A stretch of 64,000 nucleotides of DNA from Campylobacter lari subsp. lari (lineage in GTDB: Bacteria > Campylobacterota > Campylobacteria > Campylobacterales > Campylobacteraceae), in assembly GCF_013372185.1 (NCBI RefSeq), contig NZ_CP053830.1, positions 310,001 to 374,000 on the forward strand, given 5' to 3'. Within the stretch, counting starts at the first letter, position 1, and the number at the start of each line of letters is the position of its first letter. The position numbers and the translations under genes were made by a program. Below the pieces are notes generated by a model, which saw only the letters and a program-made list of their open reading frames with translations, was not told where the DNA came from and made no database searches. This document shows, piece by piece, positions 36,001 through 46,845 of this stretch.

Positions 36001-36563
36001 TAAACTTGGATTTAAATGAAAAAGATAAAGCCGATTTTGAAGTCATTAAAGCTATAGCAAGAAGCTATGCTTATCATGCAAAACATGAATTTGCAAGTGT
36101 GAAAGATTATGTCAATATAAGAGGTGAGGATAATCTTTTCTCTTATACAAAGGTTAAAAATATCGCTTATAGAGTACATAAAGATGATAGTTTAAAAGAT
36201 ATTTTAGGAGTTATTTTAGCAGCTAGTGTACTAAATATTGATCTTATTTTAAGTTATGATGAGCATGAAAAAATAGATCTTGTGCAAAAAATTAATCAAA
36301 AAATTAGTTCAAAAACTTTATTCCTTAAAGAAAGTAAAGAAAATTTCATTAGCAAAATAGCTGATTATGAAAGAATTCGTTATTTTGCTCCATTAGATGT
36401 TAATGATGAAATTTTCATAAAAGCAGCAAGTTGTGCAAAAATCATCGCTAATGCTAAGCCTTTAATGAATGGGCGTTTTGAGTTGCTTTTATATCACAAT
36501 GAAAAAGCTTTAAGTATATCTTTCCATCGTTATGGAAATCTAGGCATCCGTGCTTTAAAATAA
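33066..36563 (+). CDS. putA: Bifunctional proline dehydrogenase/P5C dehydrogenase PutA
   Basis: This 1165-residue protein oxidises proline to glutamate and feeds electrons to the quinone pool. The proline dehydrogenase barrel (about residues 150-450) shows [15 protein letters not shown] and [11 protein letters not shown]. The aldehyde dehydrogenase domain (about 500-960) shows [17 protein letters not shown] and [13 protein letters not shown] with the catalytic Cys. A C-terminal 200-residue tail has no clear motif. There is no N-terminal DNA-binding domain, so it is not a repressor. The start chosen is ATG 33066 behind GTGGAGG. putP follows after 13 bases. Confidence 0.94.
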   Translation: MIQKALQLAEELQRKIESNISQSEKEFHAKMQKLLNNPKNKVMLIELLDRSFRCKDKSASFELIEHTLNKYGIADFFSAFEKFLLFSFLNFGKFAPTLSVPFFIKHLREDTKAMVLDANPSVLEPHMRKRKDEDKITLNVNLIGEEVLGEAESAYRMKKYEEALKTSYITYISIKITTIFSQINIIDFEYSKDEVVKRLDKLYALALEEEKKQGVSKFINLDMEEFRDLELTVEAFMESVAKYDIKAGIVLQAYLPDSYEYLKKLFAFSKERVLKGMKPIKIRFVKGANMESEETIASQRGWALPTFYKKIDTDSNYKKMLDFVLEGDNHKYINIGIASHNLFEIAYAYTRISQAGALSSFTFEMLEGMSLQCSYELSKMHDLILYAPVCDEAHFNNAIAYLVRRLDENTSEDNFMRYFFNLKINDKNWQMQKELFIKSLEGVASLDNSTHRTQDRNNETKAISSYESKEFKNEPDTDFILKANREWAKAIRTRYENLENYDVYPVAKEEIKNENLQVVEVKDKIKNRTIGKAYLAGEKEIKFALDVAKSSNFSNLSHDEIYKILAKTAQLVRERRGDLIGIAALEVGKTFLEIDPEVSEAIDFLEFYPHSLEKLKEQNPNTTFKAKGIGVVIAPWNFPVGISVGTIAAPLAAGNKVIYKPSSLSMLTGYMLCKCFWDAGIPKDALIFLPAKGSDISKYLLVDQSVKFSVLTGGEETAYAMLKANPTLLLSAETGGKNATIVSKFADRDSAIKNIIHSAFSNSGQKCSATSLLVLEEEVYNDEEFKKTLVDAASSMAVGNPFVFKNKLGALADKPDVKLQKALDELAPYESWALKPKFIDDNPYLLTPGIKYGTKKGDFTHMNELFAPILTVMKAKDLKEAIDIVNSTGYGLTAGFESLDEREWEYFHTHIEAGNIYINKPTTGAIVLRQPFGGIKKSAIGFGRKVGIYNYITQFLDIEQSQADQNVLDNELVSNLNALNLDLNEKDKADFEVIKAIARSYAYHAKHEFASVKDYVNIRGEDNLFSYTKVKNIAYRVHKDDSLKDILGVILAASVLNIDLILSYDEHEKIDLVQKINQKISSKTLFLKESKENFISKIADYERIRYFAPLDVNDEIFIKAASCAKIIANAKPLMNGRFELLLYHNEKALSISFHRYGNLGIRALK

Positions 36564-36576
36564 AAAAGGAGGTAAA

Positions 36577-38058
36577 ATGGAGGTTGTACAAATTAATACT
36601 CAAATTGCGATAATGTTTGTCGCATATTCAGCGTTAATGCTTTTTATCGGATTTTATTTTTATAAACAAAATAAAAACTCAGAAGACTATTTTTTAGGTG
36701 GTCGTTCTATGGGGCCTGTAGTTTCAGCACTTAGTGCTGGAGCTTCTGATATGAGTGGTTGGCTTTTAATGGGCTTACCAGGAGCTTTATATGTAAGTGG
36801 CTTAGCTGAAAGTTATATTGCAATAGGTCTTAGCATAGGAGCGTTTTTAAACTGGGCTTTTGTAGCAAAAAGACTTAGAATTTACACTAGTGTGATTGCA
36901 AATTCTATTACCATTCCAGATTATTTTGAAACAAGGTTTGATGATGATAAGCATATATTAAGAGTGGTTTGTGCTATTGTTATTTTGATTTTCTTTACTT
37001 TTTATGTTTCTTCAGGACTTGTAGGTGGGGCAAAACTTTTTGAAGCAACTTTTGGAATCCAATATGATTATGCTTTAACTACAGGAACTGTGATTATAGT
37101 TGCTTATACATTTTTGGGTGGATATAAGGCGGTTTGTTGGACGGATTTAATTCAAGGCTTATTGATGATGAGTGCTTTGATTATCGTGCCTATAGTGATG
37201 GTTTATCATTTGGGTGGTTTTAGTGAAGCTGTTAATATAGTCAAAGAAATCAAGCCAAATACTTTTTCCATGGGAGAAGGATTAAGCTTTTTAGGTATAG
37301 TTTCAGCACTTTCATGGGGGCTTGGGTATTTTGGTCAGCCACATATTTTGGTGCGCTTTATGTCTATACGCTCAACTAAAGACATTCCAACTGCTACTTT
37401 TGTAGGAATTTCTTGGATGATTATATCTTTAATTGGCGCTTGTTTGATAGGTGTTTTAGGTATAGCTTATGTGAGTAAATTTGAACTTAGTTTGCAAGAC
37501 CCTGAAAAGATTTTTATCGTAATGTCACAATTACTTTTTAATCCTTGGATAGCAGGTATTTTATTAAGTGCTATTTTAGCAGCTATTATGAGTACAGCAA
37601 GTTCGCAATTGCTTGTTTCAAGTTCGACTATAGCAGAAGATTTTTATAAAAGAATTTTCAATAAAGAAGCATCTAATAAAATGGTAATGACTTTAGGTAG
37701 ATTTGGTGTTTTAGCAGTGGCTGTGATAGCTTTTGTTATTTCTACTGATAAAAACTCAAGTGTTTTAAGTATAGTTGCTTATGCTTGGGCAGGATTTGGA
37801 GCAAGTTTTGGTTCTGTAATGCTTTTTTCATTATTTTGGTCAAAAATGACTAGATATGCTGCTATTGCAGGTATGATTACAGGTGCAGTTGTAGTTGTAG
37901 CATATAAAAATTTCTTAGCTGAGTGGCTTAATTTTCCTGTTTATGAAATCATTCCAGGATTTTTAGCTGCATCCATTGTGATTGTTTTAGTGAGCTTGGT
38001 AACTAAAGTGCGCCCAGGAACTAAAGCAGCTTATGAAACAATGTTAAAACATCTTTGA
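36577..38058 (+). CDS. putP: Sodium/proline symporter PutP
   Basis: This 493-residue membrane protein of the SSS family has about 13 helices. [32 protein letters not shown] near the N terminus is the typical Na+- and proline-binding region, and [23 protein letters not shown] is the family signature. It imports proline, a main carbon source for campylobacters, for PutA. It is cotranscribed with putA and meets the convergent fdhU gene at a shared hairpin. Confidence 0.94.
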   Translation: MEVVQINTQIAIMFVAYSALMLFIGFYFYKQNKNSEDYFLGGRSMGPVVSALSAGASDMSGWLLMGLPGALYVSGLAESYIAIGLSIGAFLNWAFVAKRLRIYTSVIANSITIPDYFETRFDDDKHILRVVCAIVILIFFTFYVSSGLVGGAKLFEATFGIQYDYALTTGTVIIVAYTFLGGYKAVCWTDLIQGLLMMSALIIVPIVMVYHLGGFSEAVNIVKEIKPNTFSMGEGLSFLGIVSALSWGLGYFGQPHILVRFMSIRSTKDIPTATFVGISWMIISLIGACLIGVLGIAYVSKFELSLQDPEKIFIVMSQLLFNPWIAGILLSAILAAIMSTASSQLLVSSSTIAEDFYKRIFNKEASNKMVMTLGRFGVLAVAVIAFVISTDKNSSVLSIVAYAWAGFGASFGSVMLFSLFWSKMTRYAAIAGMITGAVVVVAYKNFLAEWLNFPVYEIIPGFLAASIVIVLVSLVTKVRPGTKAAYETMLKHL

Positions 38059-38064
38059 TATATT

Positions 38065-38085
38065 CAAAAGCCTTTAAGGCTTTTG
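38065..38085. terminator. Bidirectional hairpin between putP and fdhU
   Basis: A 9-bp stem CAAAAGCCT/AGGCTTTTG with a TTA loop lies 6 bases after the putP stop. On the minus strand it covers the last codons and stop of fdhU (Gln-Lys-Pro-stop). It probably terminates putP transcription and may also end the fdhTU transcript. Confidence 0.7.
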
Positions 38086-38301
38086 GATTAAAAATCTAAG
38101 CGTTGGCCCATCTTGATTTATTTCTAGAATTTCAAAACCACGATTTTTAGCATCCTGCGGTATGGAATTAATGCTTTGTGGGCAATCACATAAAATTTCT
38201 AAGACTTCGCCTGACTTTAGTTCTTTTAATGCATCAATAGTAGCTATAGCAGGGTATGGACAAGCCTCACCTTCTAAATTTAAACTATAATGAATAATCA
38301 T
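38074..38301 (-). CDS. fdhU: TusA-family protein FdhU (selenium-dependent FDH accessory)
   Basis: This 75-residue single-domain TusA/SirA protein has LNLEGEACPYPAIATIDAL, where the CPxP motif provides the reactive cysteine. In C. jejuni the pair fdhT-fdhU (Cj1500-Cj1501) is reported to be needed for selenium-dependent formate dehydrogenase activity. The FdhU homologue probably receives sulfur or selenium from the membrane partner. It overlaps fdhT by 4 bases and shares its stop region with a terminator hairpin. Confidence 0.88.
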   Translation of the reverse strand: MIIHYSLNLEGEACPYPAIATIDALKELKSGEVLEILCDCPQSINSIPQDAKNRGFEILEINQDGPTLRFLIQKP

Positions 38302-39512
38302 ATTCCCCCTTTTTTATTTTGTTTGAAAAAGAATGATTTTTTAAACTTTAATATAAATAAAAATAAAATTGCAAATAAAATTAAATTAATTACCAAACCA
38401 TTAAAATAACCAAATTCATTTAAAAGATGAATCTTTACTCCATCTGTTAAGAAATTTGGAAAATGATCATAGCTTAAAGCTAATATCATAGTACCAATAA
38501 TATTTGCAATACCCACTATAATAAAATGACTTTGTCCTTCACAAGCTCTATACATCCAGCCACACTCACATCCTCCGGCAAAAACTATCCCAAAGCCAAA
38601 TAAAAAAGCACCTAAAGCAATATTTGGTGATATTTCTATTATTTTGCTAGTGTGTCCTTGTAAGATAAAAGCAAAAGCTATTAAACAAGCTATAATCATA
38701 CCTATTAAAGCACCCTTTATGGCATTATCCCTACCAAATAAAAATAAATCTCTAAAGCAAGAAGTGAAGCAAATTTGAGCCCTAGATATGATAAAACCAA
38801 AAACAAAGCCAAATATCAATGCTAAAGGAAGAATACTTTCTTTGTTTTTAATATTTAAAGGTTGTTTTTGTAGTATAAATACAACATAAGTTATAAAAAT
38901 TATAAATATACTAAGTCCTATATAAAAATATATCTTTGCGGTTTTATTTTGTGTTTTTAATGGTTGATTTTCTTTGCAAACGCGTTGTAATTTAGCTTTT
39001 GGCTTAAAAGGTGCTAGATTACAAACTTTAACAGCTAAATAAATCCCTAAAATCATAAATAAGGTAAAAACCCAAGTATGTAAAGAAAAATAAGGCAAGC
39101 CTGTAAAAAAATTTGCCAAGTTGCAACCAAAGGCAAGTCTCGCACCAAAACCGGATAAAATTCCACCTATAATAGCTTGAAAAATTCGAATTTTGCTAGC
39201 AGGTAAGCGCCATTTGAATTTATTTGCTAAAAATGCAGTGCTTAAACACCCTATAAACATACCTATAAGCATAATACCATCAATTCTTGTTAAGGGGCTG
39301 CCACTTAAATTTTGTTTTTGATAATAAGAATAAGAGCTTAAGTCTATACCAAAAAATTCCAAAAACTCTCCGCCCCAGCGTGTCATTTCGCCAGTGACCG
39401 CCCAAACACTACCAAAAATTCCAAAATAAATCGCACTTAAAATTCCAAGCACAATCATGCCTTTAGAATTATCCCAAAAATTGATAAAAAATGATTGTTT
39501 GAAAGAATGCAT
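38298..39512 (-). CDS. fdhT: YeeE/YedE-family transporter FdhT (putative selenium importer)
   Basis: This membrane protein of about 404 residues has about 10 helices and the two half-repeats of the YeeE/YedE family. Cysteines sit in GFGARLAFGCNLANFF, SRAQICFTSCFRDLF and FAGGCECGWMYRACEG, as needed to pass thiosulfate- or selenium-bearing groups. It is recognised as FdhT, linked to formate dehydrogenase biogenesis in C. jejuni. The start chosen is ATG 39512; a TTG at 39524 is possible. Its predicted promoter and leader palindromes lie at 39535-39570, back to back with the tRNA-Sec gene. Confidence 0.87.
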   Translation of the reverse strand: MHSFKQSFFINFWDNSKGMIVLGILSAIYFGIFGSVWAVTGEMTRWGGEFLEFFGIDLSSYSYYQKQNLSGSPLTRIDGIMLIGMFIGCLSTAFLANKFKWRLPASKIRIFQAIIGGILSGFGARLAFGCNLANFFTGLPYFSLHTWVFTLFMILGIYLAVKVCNLAPFKPKAKLQRVCKENQPLKTQNKTAKIYFYIGLSIFIIFITYVVFILQKQPLNIKNKESILPLALIFGFVFGFIISRAQICFTSCFRDLFLFGRDNAIKGALIGMIIACLIAFAFILQGHTSKIIEISPNIALGAFLFGFGIVFAGGCECGWMYRACEGQSHFIIVGIANIIGTMILALSYDHFPNFLTDGVKIHLLNEFGYFNGLVINLILFAILFLFILKFKKSFFFKQNKKGGI

Positions 39513-39534
39513 TGTCGTATCCAAAAATTGTGAT

Positions 39535-39570
39535 TGTCAAAACTTGACACTAATTAAAGTTAGTATTATA
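39535..39570 (-). promoter_or_regulatory. fdhT promoter with two leader inverted repeats
   Basis: On the minus strand TATAAT lies at 39565-39570, giving a start near 39558. Just downstream are two inverted repeats: ACTAA-N6-TTAGT at 39548-39563 (approximate) and TGTCAA-AAC-TTGACA at 39535-39549. The second is a 15-bp near-palindrome about 10-24 bases into the transcript, where a repressor would act. Confidence 0.5.
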
Positions 39571-39661
39571 GCTAATAAATTTAGATAAAATAAAATATTA
39601 TCATAAAAATACAGTTTTAATTTTGCGTATTTGGTTTTTGTTTTAATTAAAAATATTAAGA

Positions 39662-39667
39662 TATAAT
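39662..39667 (+). promoter_or_regulatory. Predicted -10 box of the tRNA-Sec gene
   Basis: TATAAT is followed by 8 bases before the tRNA 5' end, so transcription would begin at or within a few bases of the mature end. It may also serve purA, 24 bases beyond the tRNA. Confidence 0.7.
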
Positions 39668-39675
39668 ATCTTTTT

Positions 39676-41463
<1,788 letters not shown>

Positions 41464-41464
<1 letters not shown>

Positions 41465-41979
41465 TGAAAAAAATAATATTTTTATTAATTTTTTTAAATT
41501 TTGTAAAAGCAGAACAAAATTGTGAGCAATATTTTGAAGCAAGAAAAGAGCAAATGCAAGAACAAATTAGAGAATATGATGAGGCAAGACAAAGTTTAGA
41601 GGCATATAGAGCATCTTTTGAAGCTTTACAAAAAGAAAAAATGCAAGCTTTGGTGCAAAAAGAAGCTGATATTAATGCAAGTTTAGAACAAATTAAAAGC
41701 TTAAAAGAACAAAATGAGCGTATATTGAAAGCAACTAGAGAAAATCTTCAAGCGATTAATGATAAAACTATGGGGCGTATTACAGAAATCTATGCAAAAA
41801 TGAAAGATGTTGCTGTTGCAGGTATATTAAGCGAAATGGAACCTGATGAGGCTTCAAAAATTCTACTTTCGCTTGATCCTAGAAAAATTTCATCTATTAT
41901 GGCAAAAATGGAACCTAAAAAAGCTTCAGATTTAACATTACTTTTGAAAAATTTAGATCAAAATGCAAGTTCGCAGTAA
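41464..41979 (+). CDS. MotE-like periplasmic flagellar motor chaperone
   Basis: This protein of about 171 residues has an N-terminal signal segment (MKKIIFLLIFLNFVKAEQ), a long coiled coil (residues 25-95), and a C-terminal MgtE-N-like fold (VAGILSEMEPDEASKILLSLDPRKISSIMAKMEPKKASDLT). That order is typical of MotE, a chaperone of the stator scaffold protein MotC in H. pylori. The start at 41464 has a better distance (6 bases) from AAGGA than the in-frame ATG at 41461. It matches Cj1496c. Confidence 0.75.
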
Positions 41980-42040
41980 GTTTTAAGCAGTTTTTACCTT
42001 TTTTTTAGTATTATTTCAATAAAAATAAAAAGGTGGATAA

Positions 42041-42592
42041 ATGCGTATCAAACCAGCTCACATACCTTATATAGCAAATAAAATAATACTTGATTTAATG
42101 CATTCTTCTTTTGTTAAAATCAAAGATGATAGTCAAAAACTTTTAAAAATAGCAAAAGAAATCATAGAAATAGATGTTTTGAATGAGCGTAAGCTTGATG
42201 AAAAAGCAAAAGAGCTTTTAGAAAGCCAAGAAGATGAAATTGAGTTTATGCAAATAGATAGAAAAAGTATGTTTTGGATGATTAAGAAAAAACTTGCAAG
42301 CGATTTTAAATTTATACTAGATAGTGAAGATAGATACAACAACCTTTCTCATAAAATTTTAGAAAATTTAGTAGAAGAGGATTTGATAAATTATAATGTA
42401 TCAGAAAATCGTGTGAAAAATCTTATCTTTTCAAGTATTATGTCTTATTTAAAAGAGTATGAAAATTTAGAAGATATAGTTTATGAAAAAATTTCAAATT
42501 ACAAAAGAAAACTTATACCAGGCTCTGAAGAGTATGAATTGATTTTTGAAAAATTATATCAAGAAGAATTAAGAAAAAAAGGGCTTTTATGA
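42041..42592 (+). CDS. DUF507 family protein
   Basis: This 183-residue protein opens with MRIKPAHIPYIANKIILDLMHS, the DUF507 signature. It appears to hold two units of about 90 residues, each ending in a helix-rich acidic stretch (first around SDFKFILDSEDRY, second around RRKKGLL-like end after EELIFEKLYQEEL). The function of DUF507 is unknown. It is soluble, with no signal or membrane segment. It overlaps carA by 4 bases (ATGA), but no link to carbamoyl phosphate synthesis can be read from it. It corresponds to Cj1495c. Confidence 0.82.
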   Translation: MRIKPAHIPYIANKIILDLMHSSFVKIKDDSQKLLKIAKEIIEIDVLNERKLDEKAKELLESQEDEIEFMQIDRKSMFWMIKKKLASDFKFILDSEDRYNNLSHKILENLVEEDLINYNVSENRVKNLIFSSIMSYLKEYENLEDIVYEKISNYKRKLIPGSEEYELIFEKLYQEELRKKGLL

Positions 42593-43707
42593 AAGCATAT
42601 ATTTATATAGAAAATGATGTTTTCTTAAGTGCAAAAGCTTTTGGACAAAGTGGAACTTTTTTTGGTGAGCTTGTTTTCAATACATCTTTAACAGGTTATC
42701 AAGAGATTATTTCTGATCCTTCATATGCGGGTCAATTTGTGGTTTTTTCAATGCCAGAAATTGGTATAGTTGGCGTTAATGATGAAGATAACGAAAGCAA
42801 AGAAGTTTTTGCTAGCGGTATGATCATAAGGGAATTAAATGAAGATTATTCTAATTTTAGAGCCAATAACTCTTTAAGTGCTTATTTGAAAAACCATGGC
42901 AAAATAGGACTTTGTGAAATTGATACTAGATTTTTGGTTAAAATGATTAGAGATCAAGGAAATTTAAGAGCGGTAATATCTACTGAAATTAAAGACAAAG
43001 AAGAGCTTAAGAAAATGCTTTTTTCTAGTGCTAAAATCGATGAGGTAAATTATGTAGCACAAGTTAGCACAAAAACTTCATATACTCACAAAAAAGGCAC
43101 TTGGGATCATAGTAAAAAAGCTTATGAGAATGCAAAGACAAGCGGTAAAAAAATAGCTGTGATTGATTATGGTGTAAAAGAAAATATTTTAAATGAACTT
43201 GTAAGTGTAGGACTTAAAGTAGAGGTTTTTCCTTATAATACCAAGGCAAAAGATTTGATTGAATTATACCAAAAAGGTGTAATTCATGGTGTATTTTTAT
43301 CCAATGGACCAGGTGAGCCAAAAATTTTAAAAGAAGAAATTGCAGAGATTAAAAAATTAGCAGAAGCAAAAATTCCTATGCTAGGTATTTGTTTAGGACA
43401 TCAGCTTTTAAGCAATGCATTTGGTTATGAAACTTATAAGATGAAATTTGGTCAACATGGAGCAAATCATCCAGTAATCAATCTTACAAACAATACAGTA
43501 GAAATTACAGCACAAAATCACAACTACAATGTTCCTGAAGAAATAGCAGAGGTTGCAATAATTACTCATAGAAATTTATTTGGTGATAATGTAGAGGGAG
43601 TTAAATACAAAAATTACCCTATCATTTCAGTACAACATCACCCAGAAAGCTCCTCAGGACCACATGAGAGCAAATACATCTTTAAAGAATTTTTAGAGCT
43701 TTTGTGA
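42589..43707 (+). CDS. carA: Carbamoyl phosphate synthase small subunit CarA
   Basis: This 372-residue glutaminase subunit supplies ammonia to CarB for pyrimidine and arginine synthesis. The N-terminal domain has FGELVFNTSLTGYQEIISDPSYAGQ. The class I amidotransferase domain has the nucleophile in MLGICLGHQLL (Cys within LGICLGHQ) and the His-Glu pair in VQHHPESSSGPHES. carB is not in the window. The gene overlaps DUF507 upstream and a GTG-started membrane gene downstream. Confidence 0.96.
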   Translation: MKAYIYIENDVFLSAKAFGQSGTFFGELVFNTSLTGYQEIISDPSYAGQFVVFSMPEIGIVGVNDEDNESKEVFASGMIIRELNEDYSNFRANNSLSAYLKNHGKIGLCEIDTRFLVKMIRDQGNLRAVISTEIKDKEELKKMLFSSAKIDEVNYVAQVSTKTSYTHKKGTWDHSKKAYENAKTSGKKIAVIDYGVKENILNELVSVGLKVEVFPYNTKAKDLIELYQKGVIHGVFLSNGPGEPKILKEEIAEIKKLAEAKIPMLGICLGHQLLSNAFGYETYKMKFGQHGANHPVINLTNNTVEITAQNHNYNVPEEIAEVAIITHRNLFGDNVEGVKYKNYPIISVQHHPESSSGPHESKYIFKEFLELL

Positions 43708-44366
43708 ATTTAGATTTCATTGCTTTAGCGAGTATAGCTTTTCTTTCTAGCTTTGGACATTGTTATGGAATGTGTGGAGGTTTTGTTTTAGCTTATACTC
43801 AGCTTTCAAAGCAAATCAAACTTCCTTTTTCTCTTTTGATTTTCTCTTATCATTTATCTAGAATTTTTGCCTATGTTTGTTTAGGTGTTTTTTTTGGATT
43901 TTTTGGAAATTTATTTTCTTTTAGCGAATTTGCAAAAGGTATAATGCTTTTTATTATCGGAATTTTTATGGTGGTTTTAGCTTTTGCTTTAATTTTTAAA
44001 GGAAAATTGTTAGCTTTTTTTGAAAACTCTTTATTTTTTGACTGTGTCATTAAAAAAAGCATTTCAAGATTAATTCAAAATAAGTCTTTGAAAAGTACTA
44101 TTTTTTTAGGCTTTTTAAATGGTTTTGTACCTTGCGGCTTGGTGTATTTTTATATAGCTTTTGGAATGAGTGTGCAAAATGTATACTTAGCAGCGTTAAT
44201 TATGCTTGTTTTTGGACTTTCAACACTGCCTGCTTTGGTATTTTTTGCTTATTTTTCTAAAACATTGAGTGAAAAATTTCAAAAAACAGCTAGTTTGATT
44301 TCTTATATTTTAATATTTTTTTATGGCTTGTATTTTTCTTATATAGGTTTTTCTATAACTCGATAA
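43704..44366 (+). CDS. TauE/SafE-like (DsbD_2) membrane protein near cbb3 oxidase
   Basis: This 220-residue inner-membrane protein has about six helices and a GTG start overlapping carA. The N-terminal motif GHCYGMCGGFVLAY and the later FLNGFVPCGLVYFYIAFGMS give paired Cys/Met residues in two similar half-units. Proteins with this HCxGMCGG signature often sit beside cbb3 oxidase genes and are thought to handle copper or thiols during oxidase assembly. The adjacent ccoNOQP operon supports such a role, but transport of sulfite or of another ion cannot be excluded. Confidence 0.75.
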   Translation: MNLDFIALASIAFLSSFGHCYGMCGGFVLAYTQLSKQIKLPFSLLIFSYHLSRIFAYVCLGVFFGFFGNLFSFSEFAKGIMLFIIGIFMVVLAFALIFKGKLLAFFENSLFFDCVIKKSISRLIQNKSLKSTIFLGFLNGFVPCGLVYFYIAFGMSVQNVYLAALIMLVFGLSTLPALVFFAYFSKTLSEKFQKTASLISYILIFFYGLYFSYIGFSITR

Positions 44367-44396
44367 AATTTATTACTTACTTATAATTCTTAATAG

Positions 44397-44448
44397 ATGA
44401 TTAATCATTGTGTTTTTAAGCTAAAAAAGATGATAATTATCATATAAT
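44397..44448. promoter_or_regulatory. Two palindromes and -10 box upstream of ccoNOQP
   Basis: ATGATTAATCAT (44397-44408) and ATGATAATTATCAT (44430-44443) are both perfect palindromes whose centres are 34 bp apart. The second abuts the TATAAT -10 at 44443-44448. The TGATAA/TTATCA halves resemble Fur-type half-sites. Either a metal regulator or a redox regulator could act here; the sequence does not decide. Confidence 0.5.
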
Positions 44449-44489
44449 ATAGTGATTGCATATTGCAGAAAAAAACTTAAGGAGAGGAA

Positions 44490-45956
44490 ATGCACCCAGG
44501 AAATGCATTAAACTATGACTATACGGTTGCTAAATACTTTATGTTTGCTACCTTATTGTTTGGTATTATTGGGATGGCTATTGGAACGCTTATAGCTTTT
44601 CAAATGGCATATCCGGATTTGAATTATCTAGCTGGTGAGTATGGTACTTTTTCAAGACTTAGACCATTACATACTTCAGGTGTGATTTTTGGTTTTATGC
44701 TCTCAGGTATTTGGGCAACTTGGTATTATATTGGTCAGCGTGTGTTAAAAGTTAGCATGGCAGAATCTAAATTTTTAATGGCTATAGGTAAGTTACATTT
44801 TTGGCTTTATATGATTACTATGATTGTAGCTGTTATAAGTTTATTTGCAGGTGTTAGCACTTCAAAAGAGTATGCAGAACTTGAATGGCCGCTTGATATA
44901 TTAGTGGTTTTAATTTGGGTTTTATGGGGAATTAGTATTTTTGGACTTATTGGAATTCGCCGTGAAAAAACTTTATATGTTTCACTTTGGTATTATATAG
45001 CTACATTTTTAGGTATAGCTATGCTTTATTTGTTTAACAATATGGCAGTTCCAACTTATTTTGTAAGTGGAATGGGCGATTGGTGGCATAGTGTTTCCAT
45101 GTATGCAGGAACTAATGATGCATTAGTTCAATGGTGGTATGGACACAATGCTGTTGCATTCGTATTCACTGTTGGTATAATTGCTCAAATTTATTATTTC
45201 TTACCAAAAGAAAGTGGGCAACCAGTATTTTCTTATAAATTATCATTATTTGCATTTTGGGGCTTAATGTTTGTATATTTATGGGCAGGTGGACACCACT
45301 TGATTTATTCTACTGTGCCTGATTGGATGCAAACTATGGGTTCAGTGTTTTCAATAGTATTAATCCTTCCTTCTTGGGGTTCAGCAATTAATATCTTGCT
45401 TACTATGAAAGGTGAGTGGAGTCAATTAAGAGAAAGCCCATTAATCAAATTTATGATTTTAGCTTCAACTTTCTATATGTTCTCAACTTTAGAAGGTCCT
45501 ATTCTTTCTATTAAATCAGTTAATGCATTAGCACACTTTACAGATTGGATTCCAGGACATGTTCATGATGGTACTTTAGGTTGGGTTGGCTTTATGACTA
45601 TGGCTGCACTTTATCACATGGTGCCTAGAATGTTTAAAAGAGAACTATATAGCAAATCATTAATGGAAGCTCAATTTTGGATTCAAACTACAGGTATAGT
45701 ATTGTACTTTAGTTCTATGTGGATAGCAGGTATTACTCAAGGTATGATGTGGAGAGCTACTGATGAGTATGGTAACTTACTTTATACTTTCATTGATACT
45801 GTTGAAGCTATTGTTCCTTATTATTGGATTAGAGCTGTGGGTGGCTTGTTATACTTAGTAGGATTTTTCATGTTTGTTTATAATATTTATAAATCAATTT
45901 CAGTGGGTAGAGTGCTTGATAAAGAACCAAAAAGTGCTTCACCTATGGCAGCATAA
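44490..45956 (+). CDS. ccoN: cbb3-type cytochrome c oxidase subunit I CcoN
   Basis: This 488-residue catalytic subunit has 12 or more membrane helices. LRPLHTSGVIFGF holds a low-spin haem ligand, WWYGHNAVAFVFTVGIIAQIYYFLP is the CuB-His/Tyr helix, WAGGHHLIYSTVPDWMQT carries two CuB histidines, and FTDWIPGHVHDGTLGW with YHMVPRMF carry the remaining haem ligands. It reduces oxygen at very low concentration, essential for microaerobic growth. It is the first gene of the ccoNOQP run with a strong AAGGAGAGG ribosome site. Confidence 0.96.
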   Translation: MHPGNALNYDYTVAKYFMFATLLFGIIGMAIGTLIAFQMAYPDLNYLAGEYGTFSRLRPLHTSGVIFGFMLSGIWATWYYIGQRVLKVSMAESKFLMAIGKLHFWLYMITMIVAVISLFAGVSTSKEYAELEWPLDILVVLIWVLWGISIFGLIGIRREKTLYVSLWYYIATFLGIAMLYLFNNMAVPTYFVSGMGDWWHSVSMYAGTNDALVQWWYGHNAVAFVFTVGIIAQIYYFLPKESGQPVFSYKLSLFAFWGLMFVYLWAGGHHLIYSTVPDWMQTMGSVFSIVLILPSWGSAINILLTMKGEWSQLRESPLIKFMILASTFYMFSTLEGPILSIKSVNALAHFTDWIPGHVHDGTLGWVGFMTMAALYHMVPRMFKRELYSKSLMEAQFWIQTTGIVLYFSSMWIAGITQGMMWRATDEYGNLLYTFIDTVEAIVPYYWIRAVGGLLYLVGFFMFVYNIYKSISVGRVLDKEPKSASPMAA

Positions 45957-45967
45957 GGAGGAAAAAT

Positions 45968-46633
45968 ATGTTTAGTTGGTTAGAAAAAAATCCATTCTTT
46001 TTTGCTGTGGCAGTATTTATAGTGATTGCATATGCAGGTATTGTGGAAGTTTTACCTGATTTTGCTCAAAATGCAAGACCAATTGAAGGTAAAAAACCTT
46101 ATACGGTTTTACAACTTGCAGGACGCCATGCTTATATTAAAGAAAGTTGCAATGCATGTCATTCACAACTTATTCGTCCGTTTAAATCTGAAACTGATCG
46201 TTATGGTATGTATTCAGTTAGCGGTGAATATGCTTATGATAGACCATTTTTATGGGGTTCAAAAAGAACTGGACCTGATTTATTGCGTATAGGTAATTTT
46301 AGAACTACAGATTGGCATGAAAATCACATGTGGGATCCAGTTTCAGTTGTTCCTGGTTCTATTATGCCAGCTTACAAACATATGTTTAATAATAACGCAA
46401 ACATAGAAACAGCATATGCTGAAGCACTAACTGTAAAAAAAGTTTTCAGTGTACCTTATGATACTGAAAATGGTACAAAACTAGGTACTTGGGAAGAAGC
46501 TCAAGCAGAAGTAATGGCTGAAGCTAAAACTATAGTAGATCAAATGAAAAATCAAGATGTTAAAGATGCGTTTGCAAGAGGTGAGATTAAAGAAATCGTT
46601 GCATTAATTGCGTATCTTAACAGCTTAAAATAG
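45968..46633 (+). CDS. ccoO: cbb3-type cytochrome c oxidase monohaem subunit CcoO
   Basis: This 221-residue subunit has an N-terminal membrane anchor (FFFAVAVFIVIAYAGIVEVLP) and one haem c motif CNACHSQLIRPF. The distal Met ligand is in VPGSIMPAYKHMF. It carries electrons from CcoP to CcoN in the periplasm. It follows ccoN by 11 bases. Confidence 0.95.
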   Translation: MFSWLEKNPFFFAVAVFIVIAYAGIVEVLPDFAQNARPIEGKKPYTVLQLAGRHAYIKESCNACHSQLIRPFKSETDRYGMYSVSGEYAYDRPFLWGSKRTGPDLLRIGNFRTTDWHENHMWDPVSVVPGSIMPAYKHMFNNNANIETAYAEALTVKKVFSVPYDTENGTKLGTWEEAQAEVMAEAKTIVDQMKNQDVKDAFARGEIKEIVALIAYLNSLK

Positions 46634-46641
46634 GAAAAAAT

Positions 46642-46845
46642 ATGGATTTAGAACTAATAAGAGAACTACAAGGCTATGGATTTTTCGCTCTTGTAGTATT
46701 TTTAGTGGTAGTTTTGTATTCTTATTGGTTTCATTTGTATAGATCTGAAAAAACAGGTAGAAGAAACTATGAAAAATATGCTGATTTGGCATTACATGAT
46801 GAAATCAGTGATCGTGTTTTAGAGCAAAATAAAAGGAGTGCTTAA
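46642..46845 (+). CDS. ccoQ: cbb3-type oxidase small subunit CcoQ
   Basis: This 67-residue protein has one membrane helix (YGFFALVVFLVVVLYSYWFHLY) and a charged cytoplasmic tail. That size and position between ccoO and ccoP define CcoQ, which stabilises the complex. The stop overlaps the ccoP ATG by one base. Confidence 0.88.
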   Translation: MDLELIRELQGYGFFALVVFLVVVLYSYWFHLYRSEKTGRRNYEKYADLALHDEISDRVLEQNKRSA

